This document shows, piece by piece, positions 46,312 through 57,534 of a DNA stretch of 64,000 nt. A program made the translations under genes and the position numbers. This DNA is from Mycobacterium sp. BK086 (GTDB taxonomy: Bacteria > Actinomycetota > Actinomycetes > Mycobacteriales > Mycobacteriaceae): contig SNWL01000007.1 in the NCBI GenBank assembly GCA_004362315.1, positions 1 through 64,000 of the forward strand, given 5' to 3'. The notes beneath the pieces are model-generated. The model was not told the DNA's origin and did not search any database. It saw nothing but the letters and a program-made list of their open reading frames with translations. Each line of letters starts with the position of its first letter. The first letter of the stretch is position 1.

Positions 46312-47934
46312 GTGCGAGACCGATCGAGTGGCCGACGTTTTCGGCGCGCGATGGGCCTGCTGGCGGGCGTGGCGATCCTCGCCGCGTGCAGCAAGGGCGC
46401 CACCCAGACGCCACCGCGGCCGGCTCCGGTCGCGCAGCCCGAGCCCGCGGTCGTGCAGACCGCGGCGGGCGCGGTGCGCGGGGTGGTCGCTCCGGGCTAC
46501 CGGGTATTCGACGGCGTTCCGTATGCCGCCGCGCCGGTGGGTCCACTGCGTTTTCAGCCGCCGCAGCCGGCCGCATCGTGGCCCGGGGTTCGTGACGCCA
46601 CCAAGCCTGGCCTTCGCTGCATGCAGGACACCAGCTTCGACCCGGACTATGGCCGGCCCACCGGTGAGGACTGCCTGAATCTCAACGTCTGGACCCCCGA
46701 CGGCGCCAGCCGGACACACCAGAAGCCGGTGATGGTCTGGATCCACGGGGGCGGCTTCCTCAACGGCAGCGCCGACATCTACGACGCCCGCTGGCTGGCG
46801 ACCCAGGGCGACATCGTCGTGGTCACCGTCAACTATCGGCTGGGCACTCTCGGCTTCCTGGCGCATCCCGCGCTGAGCCCCGACGGCGACATCGGCAACT
46901 ACGGATTGGCCGATCAACAGGCGGCGTTGCGGTGGGTCCGCGACAACATCGCCGAATTCGGCGGCGACCCAACCAAAGTCACCATCGCCGGCGAGTCGGC
47001 CGGTGCGATGTCGGTGTGTGACCATCTCGTCGCACCGGACTCCGCCGGGCTGTTCCGGGCGGCGATCCTGCAGAGCGGGCCCTGCCAGGCGCAAGCCGAT
47101 CGGGCGACCGCCCAGCAGGTCAGTGGCGAGTATGCGACCAGGGTCGGCTGCTCCGAGCCGGCGGGGATGGCGGAATGTCTCCGCTCCCGGCCGGTCAAAG
47201 AATTGCAGAGCGCCCCGCTGTATGTCGGGTTCGGGCCGGACAAGCTGACCGGTCCGGTCACCGGAACAGATCGGTTGCCCGTCGATCCGATGAGCGACGC
47301 GGCGCTGAGCCGGGTGCCCCACATCCCCGTTCTGATCGGCAGCAACGGCGACGAGTTCGCGATGTTCGCCGCACTTCAGTACCTGAAAGACCATGGGCTG
47401 CCCGCCTATCCGAAGCTGCTGGCGGACACATTCGGCGCGGATTCACCCGCGGTGGCTCAGCACTATCCACTCAACGTGTTCGGCGGCAACGAAGGTCTGG
47501 CCTACTCGGCGGCGGTCACCGACAGTCTATTCGCGTGTCCGACAGACAAAATCGCGTCCGGCCTGGCCCATGCCGGCCCGGTGTATGCCTACGAATTCAA
47601 CGACCGCACCGCGCCGGCTCCGGATCCGTTGCTTGCGGTGCCATTCCCGGTGGGGGCCAGTCACTCGCTGGAGTTGCGATACCTGTTCGACGTCGGTGGC
47701 GCCCCGCCGCTCAACCCGGCGCAGCGCGAGCTGTCCGACCAGATGGTCACGTATTGGAGCCAATTCGTGAAGAACGGCACGCCCGAGGCCACCGATCAGC
47801 CGGACTGGCCGCGGTTCGGCACCGATGGCACCGTGAAGCGCATGTCGCTGCAGACCGGGCAGCTGACGATCACCGAGGACTTCCGCGCCAGGCACAATTG
47901 CGCGTTCTGGGCAACGCTGAAGGGGACGCGTTAG
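46312..47934 (+). CDS. Lipoprotein type-B carboxylesterase
   Basis: About 540 residues of the cholinesterase/para-nitrobenzyl esterase fold. VRGVVAPGYRVFDGVPYAAAPVG, EDCLNLNVWTPDG and VMVWIHGGGF (oxyanion hole) are visible, with nucleophile Ser229 in IAGESAGAMS. A lipobox (VAILAAC, Cys26) follows an Arg-rich n-region, so it is a membrane-anchored exported enzyme. The start is uncertain: GTG 46312 gives a normal signal length, while ATG 46276 and GTG 46237 are in frame. It converges on a TetR gene with a 4-base overlap. Confidence 0.88.
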   Translation: MRDRSSGRRFRRAMGLLAGVAILAACSKGATQTPPRPAPVAQPEPAVVQTAAGAVRGVVAPGYRVFDGVPYAAAPVGPLRFQPPQPAASWPGVRDATKPGLRCMQDTSFDPDYGRPTGEDCLNLNVWTPDGASRTHQKPVMVWIHGGGFLNGSADIYDARWLATQGDIVVVTVNYRLGTLGFLAHPALSPDGDIGNYGLADQQAALRWVRDNIAEFGGDPTKVTIAGESAGAMSVCDHLVAPDSAGLFRAAILQSGPCQAQADRATAQQVSGEYATRVGCSEPAGMAECLRSRPVKELQSAPLYVGFGPDKLTGPVTGTDRLPVDPMSDAALSRVPHIPVLIGSNGDEFAMFAALQYLKDHGLPAYPKLLADTFGADSPAVAQHYPLNVFGGNEGLAYSAAVTDSLFACPTDKIASGLAHAGPVYAYEFNDRTAPAPDPLLAVPFPVGASHSLELRYLFDVGGAPPLNPAQRELSDQMVTYWSQFVKNGTPEATDQPDWPRFGTDGTVKRMSLQTGQLTITEDFRARHNCAFWATLKGTR

Positions 47935-48545
47935 CCGGACCAGCGGGGATGGGCGACGACAGCCAGCGCCTCGGCCACGTCGGATGCCAGCGGCCTGCGC
48001 CGGGTGCCGCGTTCTCGAACCCACTGCTGGAATGCGAAATCTGCTGCGGCGAAGGAGAGTTGGACGAGCAGGCCAGGTCGGCTTTCCTCGGCCGGGTTCA
48101 CGCCCATTCGCACGGCCACCAGCGCAATCATGTGGTCGCGGTCGGCCGTGGACAACAGGGTCGCGCGGTCCAGAAGTTCGGGAGCGGTCAGGATGGCCGC
48201 GCGCCAGTTCTCCAGGTCGACATCCCCGAACGAATCGACCCGACTCACGATCGCCGCGGCCAAGGCGACGTCGGGCGGCTCCCCGGCCGGCCGGCGAGCC
48301 AAGAGCGACGCGATCGCGGCGTTCCCGCGTTGCACCGCGCCCAGCAGTAGATCCTCCTTGGTCGCCACGTGCCGGAAGAACGTCCGCGGCGACACCGATG
48401 CTTCGGCGGCGATGTCGTCGGTGGTGACGTTGCCGAATCCCCGTGCGGCGAAAAGCCGATACGCCGCCGCATGGATGTCGGCGCGCACCTGCGCCCGCTG
48501 GCGGTCACGCAGTGTCGGTGGCCGTTCGGCGGGCGGACTGGTCAC
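47931..48545 (-). CDS. TetR-family regulator, last gene of the reductase-VOC-SDR operon
   Basis: 204 residues. HTH at about 40-72 (VTTDDIAAEASVSPRTFFRHVATKEDLLL), then a helical ligand-binding domain typical of actinobacterial TetR proteins of this length. Its start overlaps the SDR stop by 4 bases, so it is co-transcribed with the SDR, VOC and reductase genes. It is the prime candidate to bind the two palindromes at 50848-50884 upstream of that operon, as autoregulator. The inducer is unknown. Confidence 0.9.
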   Translation of the reverse strand: MTSPPAERPPTLRDRQRAQVRADIHAAAYRLFAARGFGNVTTDDIAAEASVSPRTFFRHVATKEDLLLGAVQRGNAAIASLLARRPAGEPPDVALAAAIVSRVDSFGDVDLENWRAAILTAPELLDRATLLSTADRDHMIALVAVRMGVNPAEESRPGLLVQLSFAAADFAFQQWVRERGTRRRPLASDVAEALAVVAHPRWSG

Positions 48546-49330
48546 CGGTATGTTCCCGCGCCGCCGTCGACCATGATGGTTTGTGCGGTCACGAAGGATG
48601 CTTCAGGGCTGACCAGGACGGCGACCATCGGTGCGATGTCGGCATGCGTGTCGCCCATGCGGCGCAGCGGGATGCTCTTGACGACCTTGTTGTAGACATC
48701 GGGGAACTCGTCGCTCCAGCCCGCCACCCCGTCGGATTGGGCGAGCGGGCACACCACGTTGACCCGGATGTTGTCCTTACCCCATTCCAGCGCAGCGACT
48801 TTGGAGATGCCGCGGATCGCTTCCTTGGATCCGGCGTAGGCCCCGAACGTCTTCTGGCCGGTCGTCCCGGCGCCTGAGCCGAAGTTGATGATGGATCCGC
48901 CACCGCCGGCCTTGAGTACCGGGTAGGCCGCCTGCATCAGGAACAGCGTGGCCCGAGGTCCGGTGTCGAAGACCAGATCGAAGTCGTCGTGGGTGATGTC
49001 GGTGAACGGCTTGGGTTCGTTGGTGGCGATCGCGTTGTTGATCAACGCGTCGATGCCGCCCATTGTTTTCACCGCCTCGTCGACGATGTGCTGGTAGCTG
49101 GACCGGTCGCACAGATCGGCCACCAATGGCACGGCACGCCCGTCGGCGCCGAAGCTCGCGGCGACGTCGGCCACCGTGGGATCGCGGTCGACCATCAACA
49201 CCGTCGCGCCGCGTTCGAGCAGTGCCGCGGTGATGCCTTTGCCCACACCGCGCGCGGCGCCCGTCACGATTGCACGCAGGCCGGACAGTGATCCTGCGTG
49301 CCAGTAGGCGCCCTCAGTGTGTGGGGCCAC
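48542..49330 (-). CDS. Short-chain dehydrogenase/reductase (classical)
   Basis: 262 residues from GTG 49330, which has a strong ggaggag site; the frame continues upstream through the VOC gene without family similarity. Motifs are VTGAARGVGKG, catalytic Ser within NFGSGAG and YAGSKEA. It lacks the insertion of the mycofactocin-coupled SDRs, so NAD(P) is probably exchanged normally. NNAI replaces the usual NNAG. Overlaps the VOC gene by 17 bases. The substrate is unknown; a catabolic role is inferred from its neighbours. Confidence 0.9.
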   Translation of the reverse strand: MAPHTEGAYWHAGSLSGLRAIVTGAARGVGKGITAALLERGATVLMVDRDPTVADVAASFGADGRAVPLVADLCDRSSYQHIVDEAVKTMGGIDALINNAIATNEPKPFTDITHDDFDLVFDTGPRATLFLMQAAYPVLKAGGGGSIINFGSGAGTTGQKTFGAYAGSKEAIRGISKVAALEWGKDNIRVNVVCPLAQSDGVAGWSDEFPDVYNKVVKSIPLRRMGDTHADIAPMVAVLVSPEASFVTAQTIMVDGGAGTYR

Positions 49331-49784
49331 GATGTAACTCCTCCGATGTTCGTGCGGCACCGGGGAATTCGACGAATTCCACGGCAGTGCCGTCGGGGTC
49401 CTTGACGAAGAACATTCGCACACCGGCGATCTCGAACGGTGCCTGGTCGGGCTGATAGCCGGCTTCCTGCACCCTGCGGTAGGTGTCGTCGAGGTCGGTG
49501 ACCGACAGGGAGATGTTCTGGTTGCCGACGAACGACCGTCTCGCCGGCTTGCCCTCGGGGCCGAGCGACAACAGCTCCAGCATCACTCCGCCGACGAGGC
49601 CGCCCACTGCCCGGCCCTGATTCCCGTCGCCGCCGCCGAGTGCGTGGTCGAAGGATTCGCCCGACAGGGTCTGGTCGAACACCACATCCATGCCGAGTAG
49701 CCCGCGGTAGAACTGCAGGGCCCGATTCATGTCGGTGACCCCGACCACCAGATGCGAAAACCGAAGGTCCCCAAGCTGTTCCAC
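49314..49784 (-). CDS. VOC-family (glyoxalase/dioxygenase superfamily) protein
   Basis: 156 residues. Two paired beta-alpha-beta modules form one VOC domain: FSHLVVGVTDMNRALQFYRGLLGMDVVF at the N-terminus and VRMFFVKDPDGTAVEFVEFPG near the C-terminus. Metal ligands His11 and the Glu of VEF are in the expected places. Relatives include extradiol dioxygenases, lactoylglutathione lyases and epimerases; which applies here is not clear. It lies between the SDR and reductase genes of one operon, with GTG start 49784 three bases after the reductase stop. Confidence 0.87.
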   Translation of the reverse strand: MEQLGDLRFSHLVVGVTDMNRALQFYRGLLGMDVVFDQTLSGESFDHALGGGDGNQGRAVGGLVGGVMLELLSLGPEGKPARRSFVGNQNISLSVTDLDDTYRRVQEAGYQPDQAPFEIAGVRMFFVKDPDGTAVEFVEFPGAARTSEELHRGPTH

Positions 49785-49787
49785 TGA

Positions 49788-50849
49788 TCACCGAGCCAGG
49801 TCGGGGGCGGCCCGGCCGGCGATCAGCGGCAGGTCGAGATAGGTCTTGATGCCCGGGCCGGCCTCGCAGACATAGGGAATGGCGCTGATGCAGTGATTGG
49901 CGGTGGCCACCACGCCGGGGTTGCGGATGAGGCCCTCTTCGACCGTTTCGGGTTGCAGCCCCTTGAACGTCAGCGAGACGTCGCAGTCGCCGCTGACCTC
50001 GACCTCGAACCGCTCACCCTTCTCGCCGAGCGTCCATGGCGGGTCGAGCTCCACTTCGCACATCAGCCAATTCACCGCGGCGGTCACGACCGGCTTGTCG
50101 TCGACGATGGCCTGCCACTTGAATTTGCGTGCGGCCACAGTGCCGGCTTCCATCGGAACCACGAGCTCGTCGGTACCGGTGACGGCGACGGCCACTTCCT
50201 GGGTGGACCGAATATGCGGATCGGCGCGAAAACCGAGTTGGTCGGCGACCATCCGCACGGACTGCTTGAAGCCGGCTTCCAGCAGGGCGGCCATGGGGCC
50301 GCTCAGCGCCTGCTCGGGAGTCAGGCCGAAGCCCATCACTTCGCGCACCACCAGTGGTGCGTTGTAGGTGCGGATGTCGGAGAACTCTTCGGCCCGCACG
50401 TGGGTGATGGCGGCTGTCAGCGAGGAGATCATCAGCGGGAAGCGTTCAGTGATGCCGCCGGGGTGGATGCCGGAGCCATGCAGCGTGGCGTTGCCCGCGG
50501 CGCACGCTTCCTCGAGGGCCTTCACGGCTGGATTGTCCCGGTCGGGATAGACCCAGCCGACCGGCGTCACCACGTTCTTGCCCGACCGCAGGATCTTGGC
50601 GACGACCTGATCGTCGGGCAGGAGAGGGGAGTACATGACGCAGTCGGCGTCCAGCGCGAGCAGTTCGTCGATATCGGTCGTGGCCGCCACCCCGATCGGG
50701 GCTTCGCCGATCACCTCGCCGACATCGCGGCCGTGCTTGTCGGCGCTGTGCACCCAGCAGCCGACCAACTCAAGCTCCGGATGACGCAGCACCCCCTGGA
50801 TTGCCGCCTTGCCCACACCGCCGGTCGCCCACTGAATGACTCGATACAT
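49788..50849 (-). CDS. Dihydrodipicolinate-reductase-like NAD(P)H-dependent oxidoreductase
   Basis: 353 residues. The N-terminal Rossmann motif WATGGVGKAAIQGVLRHPELELVG leads into a C-terminal alpha/beta domain (GSGIHPGGITERFPL). This is the DapB-N-terminal-like family that includes amine dehydrogenases and 2,4-diaminopentanoate dehydrogenase. It is much longer than true DapB, so it is not the lysine-pathway enzyme. First gene of an operon with VOC, SDR and TetR genes. Its start codon lies inside the first palindrome, so repressor binding would also block expression. Confidence 0.87.
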   Translation of the reverse strand: MYRVIQWATGGVGKAAIQGVLRHPELELVGCWVHSADKHGRDVGEVIGEAPIGVAATTDIDELLALDADCVMYSPLLPDDQVVAKILRSGKNVVTPVGWVYPDRDNPAVKALEEACAAGNATLHGSGIHPGGITERFPLMISSLTAAITHVRAEEFSDIRTYNAPLVVREVMGFGLTPEQALSGPMAALLEAGFKQSVRMVADQLGFRADPHIRSTQEVAVAVTGTDELVVPMEAGTVAARKFKWQAIVDDKPVVTAAVNWLMCEVELDPPWTLGEKGERFEVEVSGDCDVSLTFKGLQPETVEEGLIRNPGVVATANHCISAIPYVCEAGPGIKTYLDLPLIAGRAAPDLAR

Positions 50850-50870
50850 ATCGGCATACTATGCCGATAT
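50848..50870. promoter_or_regulatory. Perfect palindrome at the start of the reductase operon
   Basis: Arms atatcggcata (50848-50858) and tatgccgatat (50860-50870) are perfectly complementary around one central base. It overlaps the reductase start codon. It probably binds a TetR dimer. Confidence 0.7.
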
Positions 50871-50884
50871 GACAGTAACTGTCA
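50870..50884. promoter_or_regulatory. Second palindrome next to the reductase operon operator
   Basis: tgacagt (50870-50876) and actgtca (50878-50884) are perfectly complementary around one A. It abuts the first palindrome, sharing one base, but has a different core sequence, so it may bind a second protein. Confidence 0.6.
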
Positions 50885-50981
50885 CAAGTCTGTCTCGCCA
50901 AGTTGGACTGCGATATCGCCGAAACCGGCGGCGGCCGGGCATACGCTCAGGGACGCAGGTCGCTGAATCATCGGGGGAACG

Positions 50982-51668
50982 ATGAATCACTCGCACTGGA
51001 ATCGCACCGGCGGCGCCGCCGGAATGGCGTACGTGGTCGCTGCGGGTGTGGCGGCGGCTCTCACGGGTAAGCCGCCCGGTCCGGAAGCCAGCAATCGCGC
51101 GGTGCAGCAGTTCTTCATCGATCACGGTGGCCAGATCGTGGCCCAGGGCTGGTTGTACGCGCTGGCCACCGGGTTGGTCATCTGGTTCGCGCTCGCTGTC
51201 CGGCGCCTATTGCATCAGGCTTCGACCGGCCATCACTTCGGCGACCTTTTCTTCGTCGGCACCGTCTCTGTGGCGGCGCTGTCCTTTGTCGCCATGTCCA
51301 TTCGGATCGTCGCGGCAGGAGCCGCGGCCGAGTTGTCCCCGTCAGCCGTGCGGGCAGTGGGCGGTGACTTCAGCCTCGTTCTGCTGGCGTTGTGCGGCTT
51401 CATAGTCGGCGCTGCTGCCATCGGCTACGCATTCTGTGTGATCCCGGAGCGGGTCTTGCCCCGGTGGACGGGCTGGCTGGCCGTCGGCGCCGCCGTGGTC
51501 AATCTCGCCGGCACGATGAGCGTCTTCGTCGATGGCGGCCCGTTCTCCATCGAAGGCGGGCTGGCTACGTTGTTACCTGTCGTCGCCACCGCCGTCTGGT
51601 ACCTCGGTACGTCGATCAGCTTGTACGCAGCCCCGGAGGTCCAGGAAAAACCCCCGGCCGACGTGTGA
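50982..51668 (+). CDS. Membrane protein, DUF4386-like
   Basis: 228 residues with about six hydrophobic helices (for example MAYVVAAGVAAAL, LVIWFALAVRRLL, LFFVGTVSVAALSF, LVLLALCGFIVGAAAIGYA, WLAVGAAVVNLAGTMSVF, LLPVVATAVWYLG). The pattern resembles DUF4386 membrane proteins. ATG 50982 follows gggggaacg, a modest site. The two palindromes at 50848-50884 lie about 100 bases upstream, so it could be divergently co-regulated with the reductase operon. The function is unknown. Confidence 0.75.
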   Translation: MNHSHWNRTGGAAGMAYVVAAGVAAALTGKPPGPEASNRAVQQFFIDHGGQIVAQGWLYALATGLVIWFALAVRRLLHQASTGHHFGDLFFVGTVSVAALSFVAMSIRIVAAGAAAELSPSAVRAVGGDFSLVLLALCGFIVGAAAIGYAFCVIPERVLPRWTGWLAVGAAVVNLAGTMSVFVDGGPFSIEGGLATLLPVVATAVWYLGTSISLYAAPEVQEKPPADV

Positions 51669-52062
51669 CCGATCTCGGCCCGCAGGGGTGGCGCGCGACA
51701 CGTCCAAACTGACCCACTACCAGCCAGAGCAGGGATTTGGAGCAGGCTCCGGCGAGATTTGGATGGGGCCGCGATCTAGGGCATACTGTTCGGGTTGCCT
51801 TGAGCCGGGTTCGCCCCTAACGGAGCGTGCCGCACAAGGTATACGACCGGCGCCCAAACGGGCGCGTCCGGTCCCAACCTCGGAGAGCGACGGTTTTTCA
51901 CCGCGCCTTCGGGACTGCGTGAGGGCGACACACCCGACCGCGGGGGCCGGAGCACCAGGACAGGTAAAGAGCGGCGGCGACAGCCAGCGTGAAGCCCTCG
52001 GGCCAGCGCAATGACCACCGTGTCCCTTCATGGGACCAAGCAGGAGTGAAGGTAGGAGAAGC
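51669..52062 (+). promoter_or_regulatory. S10 operon promoter region and leader
   Basis: 394 bases without a gene. A predicted promoter lies at 51759-51787. The leader of about 270 bases contains a strong hairpin: gaccggcgccc (51845-51855) pairs with gggcg...ccggtc (51860-51873), with a 3-base bulge. The site gtaggagaag precedes rpsJ. Such a leader could allow ribosomal-protein feedback, which is unproven here. Confidence 0.55.
51759..51787 (+). promoter_or_regulatory. Predicted rpsJ (S10 operon) promoter
   Basis: TTGGAT (51759-51764), a 17-base spacer and CATACT (51782-51787). The -10 lacks the first T of TANNNT, so it is the weakest of the four housekeeping promoters called. Confidence 0.5.
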
Positions 52063-52368
52063 GTGGCGGGACAAAAGATCCGCATCAGGCTCAAGGCCTA
52101 CGACCACGAGGCCATTGATGCCTCGGCGCGCAAGATCGTGGAGACGGTCACCCGTACCGGTGCGAGCGTGGTTGGTCCGGTGCCGCTGCCGACGGAAAAG
52201 AACGTGTATTGCGTCATCCGCTCCCCGCACAAGTACAAGGATTCGCGGGAGCACTTCGAGATGCGCACACACAAGCGGCTCATCGACATCCTCGACCCGA
52301 CGCCGAAGACGGTTGACGCGCTCATGCGCATCGATCTGCCGGCGAGCGTCGACGTGAATATCCAGTAG
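52063..52368 (+). CDS. rpsJ: 30S ribosomal protein S10
   Basis: 101 residues from GTG 52063 ([19 protein letters not shown]), preceded by gtaggagaa; the frame extends to 52030 without family match. S10 is a 30S head protein, also part of transcription antitermination with NusB. First gene of the S10 operon. Confidence 0.98.
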
Positions 52369-52381
52369 GGGTCGACGAACA

Positions 52382-53035
52382 ATGGCACGTAAAGGAATCT
52401 TGGGTACGAAGCTGGGCATGACCCAGGTCTTCGACGAGAACAACAAGGTCGTCCCCGTCACGGTCGTCAAGGCCGGACCGAACGTGGTGACCCGTATCCG
52501 CACGCCCGAGCGTGACGGCTACAGCGCTGTGCAGCTCGCCTACGGCGAGATCAGCCCGCGCAAGGTGAACAAGCCGGTCACCGGTCAGTACGCCGCCGCC
52601 GGGGTCAACCCGCGCCGGCACCTGGCCGAGCTGCGGTTGGACGACGAGGCTGCGGCCGCCGAGTACGAGGTCGGCCAGGAGCTGACGGCGGAGATCTTCG
52701 CCGACGGCGCCTATGTCGACGTCACCGGTACTTCGAAGGGCAAGGGCTTCGCCGGCACCATGAAGCGTCACGGCTTCAAGGGCCAGGGCGCCAGCCACGG
52801 TGCCCAGGCAGTGCACCGCCGGCCGGGCTCGATCGGTGGCTGCGCCACCCCTGGCCGTGTCTTCAAGGGCACCCGGATGTCGGGCCGCATGGGTAGCGAC
52901 CGCGTCACCACCCAGAACCTGGTGGTGCACAAGGTCGATGCCGAGAACGGCGTGCTGCTGATCAAAGGCGCGGTCCCCGGCCGCAACGGCGGGCTCGTCA
53001 TGGTTCGCACGGCAGTCAAACGAGGTGAGAAGTGA
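52382..53035 (+). CDS. rplC: 50S ribosomal protein L3
   Basis: 217 residues; [19 protein letters not shown] at the start, and GHGASHGA-type loop ([19 protein letters not shown]) near the peptidyl transferase centre. Begins 13 bases after rpsJ. The stop overlaps the rplD GTG by 4 bases. Confidence 0.98.
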   Translation: MARKGILGTKLGMTQVFDENNKVVPVTVVKAGPNVVTRIRTPERDGYSAVQLAYGEISPRKVNKPVTGQYAAAGVNPRRHLAELRLDDEAAAAEYEVGQELTAEIFADGAYVDVTGTSKGKGFAGTMKRHGFKGQGASHGAQAVHRRPGSIGGCATPGRVFKGTRMSGRMGSDRVTTQNLVVHKVDAENGVLLIKGAVPGRNGGLVMVRTAVKRGEK

Positions 53036-53688
53036 CTCTGAAGATTGACGTCCGTACTCCGGGCGGCAAGAAGGACGGCACGGTGGAACTACCGGCTGCC
53101 CTCTTCGACCAGGAACCCAACATCGCGTTGATGCACCAGGTGGTGACCGCGCAGCTGGCCGCCAAGCGGCAGGGCACGCACGCCACCAAGACTCGCGCTC
53201 AGGTCTCCGGCGGTGGCAAGAAGCCGTACCGGCAGAAGGGAACCGGTCGCGCCCGCCAGGGTTCGACCCGTGCGCCGCAGTTCACCGGTGGTGGCATCGT
53301 CCACGGCCCGCAGCCGCGCGACTACAGCGAGCGGACCCCGAAGAAGATGATCCGCGCCGCCCTGCGCAGCGCGCTGTCGGACCGGGCCCGCAACGAGCGG
53401 ATCCACGCGATCACCGAGGTGCTCGAGGGCCAGACCCCGTCGACCAAGAGCGCCAAGGCGTTCCTGGCCACGCTGACCGACCGCCGCAAGGTGCTCGTCG
53501 TGATCGGCCGCACCGACGAGGTCGGCGCCAAGAGCGTCCGCAACCTGCCTGGCGTGCATGTGATCTCACCGGACCAGCTGAACACCTACGACGTGCTCAA
53601 CGCCGACGACGTGGTGTTCTCGGTCGAGGCCCTGAACGCTTTCATCGGTGCGAACACGAAGGACGACAAAGAAGGAGCGTCGGTGTAA
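53032..53688 (+). CDS. rplD: 50S ribosomal protein L4
   Basis: 218 residues from GTG 53032, with the exit-tunnel loop [19 protein letters not shown] intact. In other bacteria L4 represses its own operon by binding the leader, so the hairpin at 51845-51873 is of interest. Overlaps rplC by 4 bases and rplW by one. Confidence 0.98.
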   Translation: MTLKIDVRTPGGKKDGTVELPAALFDQEPNIALMHQVVTAQLAAKRQGTHATKTRAQVSGGGKKPYRQKGTGRARQGSTRAPQFTGGGIVHGPQPRDYSERTPKKMIRAALRSALSDRARNERIHAITEVLEGQTPSTKSAKAFLATLTDRRKVLVVIGRTDEVGAKSVRNLPGVHVISPDQLNTYDVLNADDVVFSVEALNAFIGANTKDDKEGASV

Positions 53689-53990
53689 TGGCAACGATTA
53701 CCGACCCCCGCGACATCATCCTGGCCCCGGTCATCTCCGAGAAGTCCTACGGCCTGATCGAGGACAACGTCTACACGTTCATCGTCGCGCCCGGCTCGAA
53801 TAAGACGCAGATCAAGATCGCCATCGAGAAGATCTTCAAGGTGAAGGTCGACTCGGTGAACACCGCCAACCGACAGGGCAAGCGCAAGCGCACCCGCGCC
53901 GGTTACGGACAGCGCAAGAGCACCAAGCGCGCGATCGTGACCCTGGCCCCCGGCAGCAAGCCGATCGATCTCTTCGGAGCACCGGCGTAG
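53688..53990 (+). CDS. rplW: 50S ribosomal protein L23
   Basis: 100 residues; [20 protein letters not shown] is the family start, and the protein is complete. It sits at the exit tunnel and docks trigger factor and SRP. ATG overlaps the rplD stop by one base (TAATG). Confidence 0.98.
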   Translation: MATITDPRDIILAPVISEKSYGLIEDNVYTFIVAPGSNKTQIKIAIEKIFKVKVDSVNTANRQGKRKRTRAGYGQRKSTKRAIVTLAPGSKPIDLFGAPA

Positions 53991-54017
53991 CCGGCAGATA
54001 GAACTCAGGAATAGATA

Positions 54018-54854
<837 letters not shown>

Positions 54855-54866
54855 GAGTAGATAGCG

Positions 54867-55144
54867 ATGCCACGCAGCCTGAAGAAGGGTCCGTTCGTCG
54901 ACGACCATCTGCTCAAGAAGGTCGACGTTCAGAACGAGAAGAACACCAAGCAGGTCATCAAGACCTGGTCGCGTCGTTCGACCATCATCCCGGACTTCAT
55001 CGGTCACACCTTCGCCGTCCACGACGGTCGCAAGCACGTGCCGGTGTTCGTCACCGAGGCGATGGTCGGCCACAAGCTGGGCGAGTTCGCCCCGACGCGC
55101 ACGTTCAAGGGTCACATCAAGGACGACCGGAAGAGTAAGCGGCG

Positions 55145-55148
<4 letters not shown>
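54867..55148 (+). CDS. rpsS: 30S ribosomal protein S19
   Basis: 93 residues; [19 protein letters not shown] and [20 protein letters not shown] are diagnostic. Its stop overlaps the rplV start by ATGA. It binds the 30S head with S13. Confidence 0.98.
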
Positions 55149-56469
<1,321 letters not shown>

Positions 56470-56472
56470 ATC

Positions 56473-56889
56473 ATGTTGATTCCCCGCAGAGTCAAACACC
56501 GCAAGCAACACCACCCCAAGCAGCGTGGTATTGCCAGCGGCGGAACGTCGGTGACGTTCGGTGACTACGGCATCCAGGCACTGGAGCACGCCTACGTCAC
56601 CAACCGGCAGATCGAGTCCGCTCGTATCGCCATCAACCGGCACATCAAGCGTGGCGGCAAGGTGTGGATCAACATCTTCCCGGACCGTCCGCTGACCAAG
56701 AAGCCCGCGGAAACCCGCATGGGTTCGGGTAAGGGCTCGCCCGAGTGGTGGGTGTCCAACGTCAAGCCCGGCCGCGTGCTGTTCGAGCTGAGCTACCCCG
56801 ACGAGAAGATCGCTCGGGAAGCCCTGACTCGCGCTATCCACAAGTTGCCGATCAAGGCACGCATCGTGACCCGAGAGGAGCAGTTCTGA
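56473..56889 (+). CDS. rplP: 50S ribosomal protein L16
   Basis: 138 residues; [39 protein letters not shown] and [11 protein letters not shown] are diagnostic. Positions tRNA in the A site. Its stop overlaps the rpmC start by one base. Confidence 0.98.
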   Translation: MLIPRRVKHRKQHHPKQRGIASGGTSVTFGDYGIQALEHAYVTNRQIESARIAINRHIKRGGKVWINIFPDRPLTKKPAETRMGSGKGSPEWWVSNVKPGRVLFELSYPDEKIAREALTRAIHKLPIKARIVTREEQF

Positions 56890-57122
56890 TGGCAGTGGGC
56901 ATCAGCGCCGGTGAACTGCGCGAACTGACCGACGAAGAGCTGACCGACAAGCTGCGGGAGTCCAAGGAAGAGCTGTTCAACCTGCGCTTCCAGATGGCCA
57001 CCGGTCAGTTGGACAACAATCGCCGGCTCCGCACCGTGCGTCAGGAAATTGCGCGCATCTACACCGTGCTGCGCGAACGTGAACTGGGTCTGGCCTCCGG
57101 ACCCGCTGGTGAGGAATCGTGA
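56889..57122 (+). CDS. rpmC: 50S ribosomal protein L29
   Basis: 77 residues from ATG 56889 ([19 protein letters not shown] ... [14 protein letters not shown]). The open frame upstream lies inside rplP and is not used. Forms the docking site for trigger factor with L23. Confidence 0.97.
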   Translation: MAVGISAGELRELTDEELTDKLRESKEELFNLRFQMATGQLDNNRRLRTVRQEIARIYTVLRERELGLASGPAGEES

Positions 57123-57418
57123 TGGCAGAAACCAAGGGCCCCAAGCACACTCCGGCCACCGAAGAGCCGCGCGGCCGTCGCAAGACGGTCATCGGCTACG
57201 TGGTGAGCGACAAGATGCAGAAGACGATCGTGGTCGAGCTGGAATCCCGTAAGAGCCACCCGCTCTACGGCAAGATCATCCGGACCACGACGAAGGTCAA
57301 GGCGCACGACGAGAACGGCGATGCCGGTATCGGCGACCGCGTCTCCCTGATGGAGACCCGTCCGCTGTCGGCTTCGAAGCGCTGGCGGCTGGTCGAGGTC
57401 CTCGAGCGGGCCAAGTAG
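57122..57418 (+). CDS. rpsQ: 30S ribosomal protein S17
   Basis: 98 residues from ATG 57122; a GTG one codon earlier is not needed. [19 protein letters not shown] and the C-terminal [13 protein letters not shown] identify S17. Last gene of this S10 cluster; rplN is displaced 6.5 kb downstream. Confidence 0.97.
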   Translation: MAETKGPKHTPATEEPRGRRKTVIGYVVSDKMQKTIVVELESRKSHPLYGKIIRTTTKVKAHDENGDAGIGDRVSLMETRPLSASKRWRLVEVLERAK

Positions 57419-57435
57419 AACTTCGCACTTAGCAA

Positions 57436-57469
57436 ACGCGCGCCGCGGCAGAGATGCCGCGGCGCGCGT
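57436..57469 (+). terminator. Strong hairpin after rpsQ
   Basis: acgcgcgccgcggca (57436-57450) and tgccgcggcgcgcgt (57455-57469) pair perfectly over 15 bp with a GAGA loop. Only GTAAATT follows, so it is a non-canonical terminator or an RNA-end stabiliser. Confidence 0.6.
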
Positions 57470-57534
57470 GTAAATTGCCTAGGCGACAGTTTTTTGGCAA
57501 TCGTTCGATCGTGAGGGGCCCGCTTTTGCCTAGC

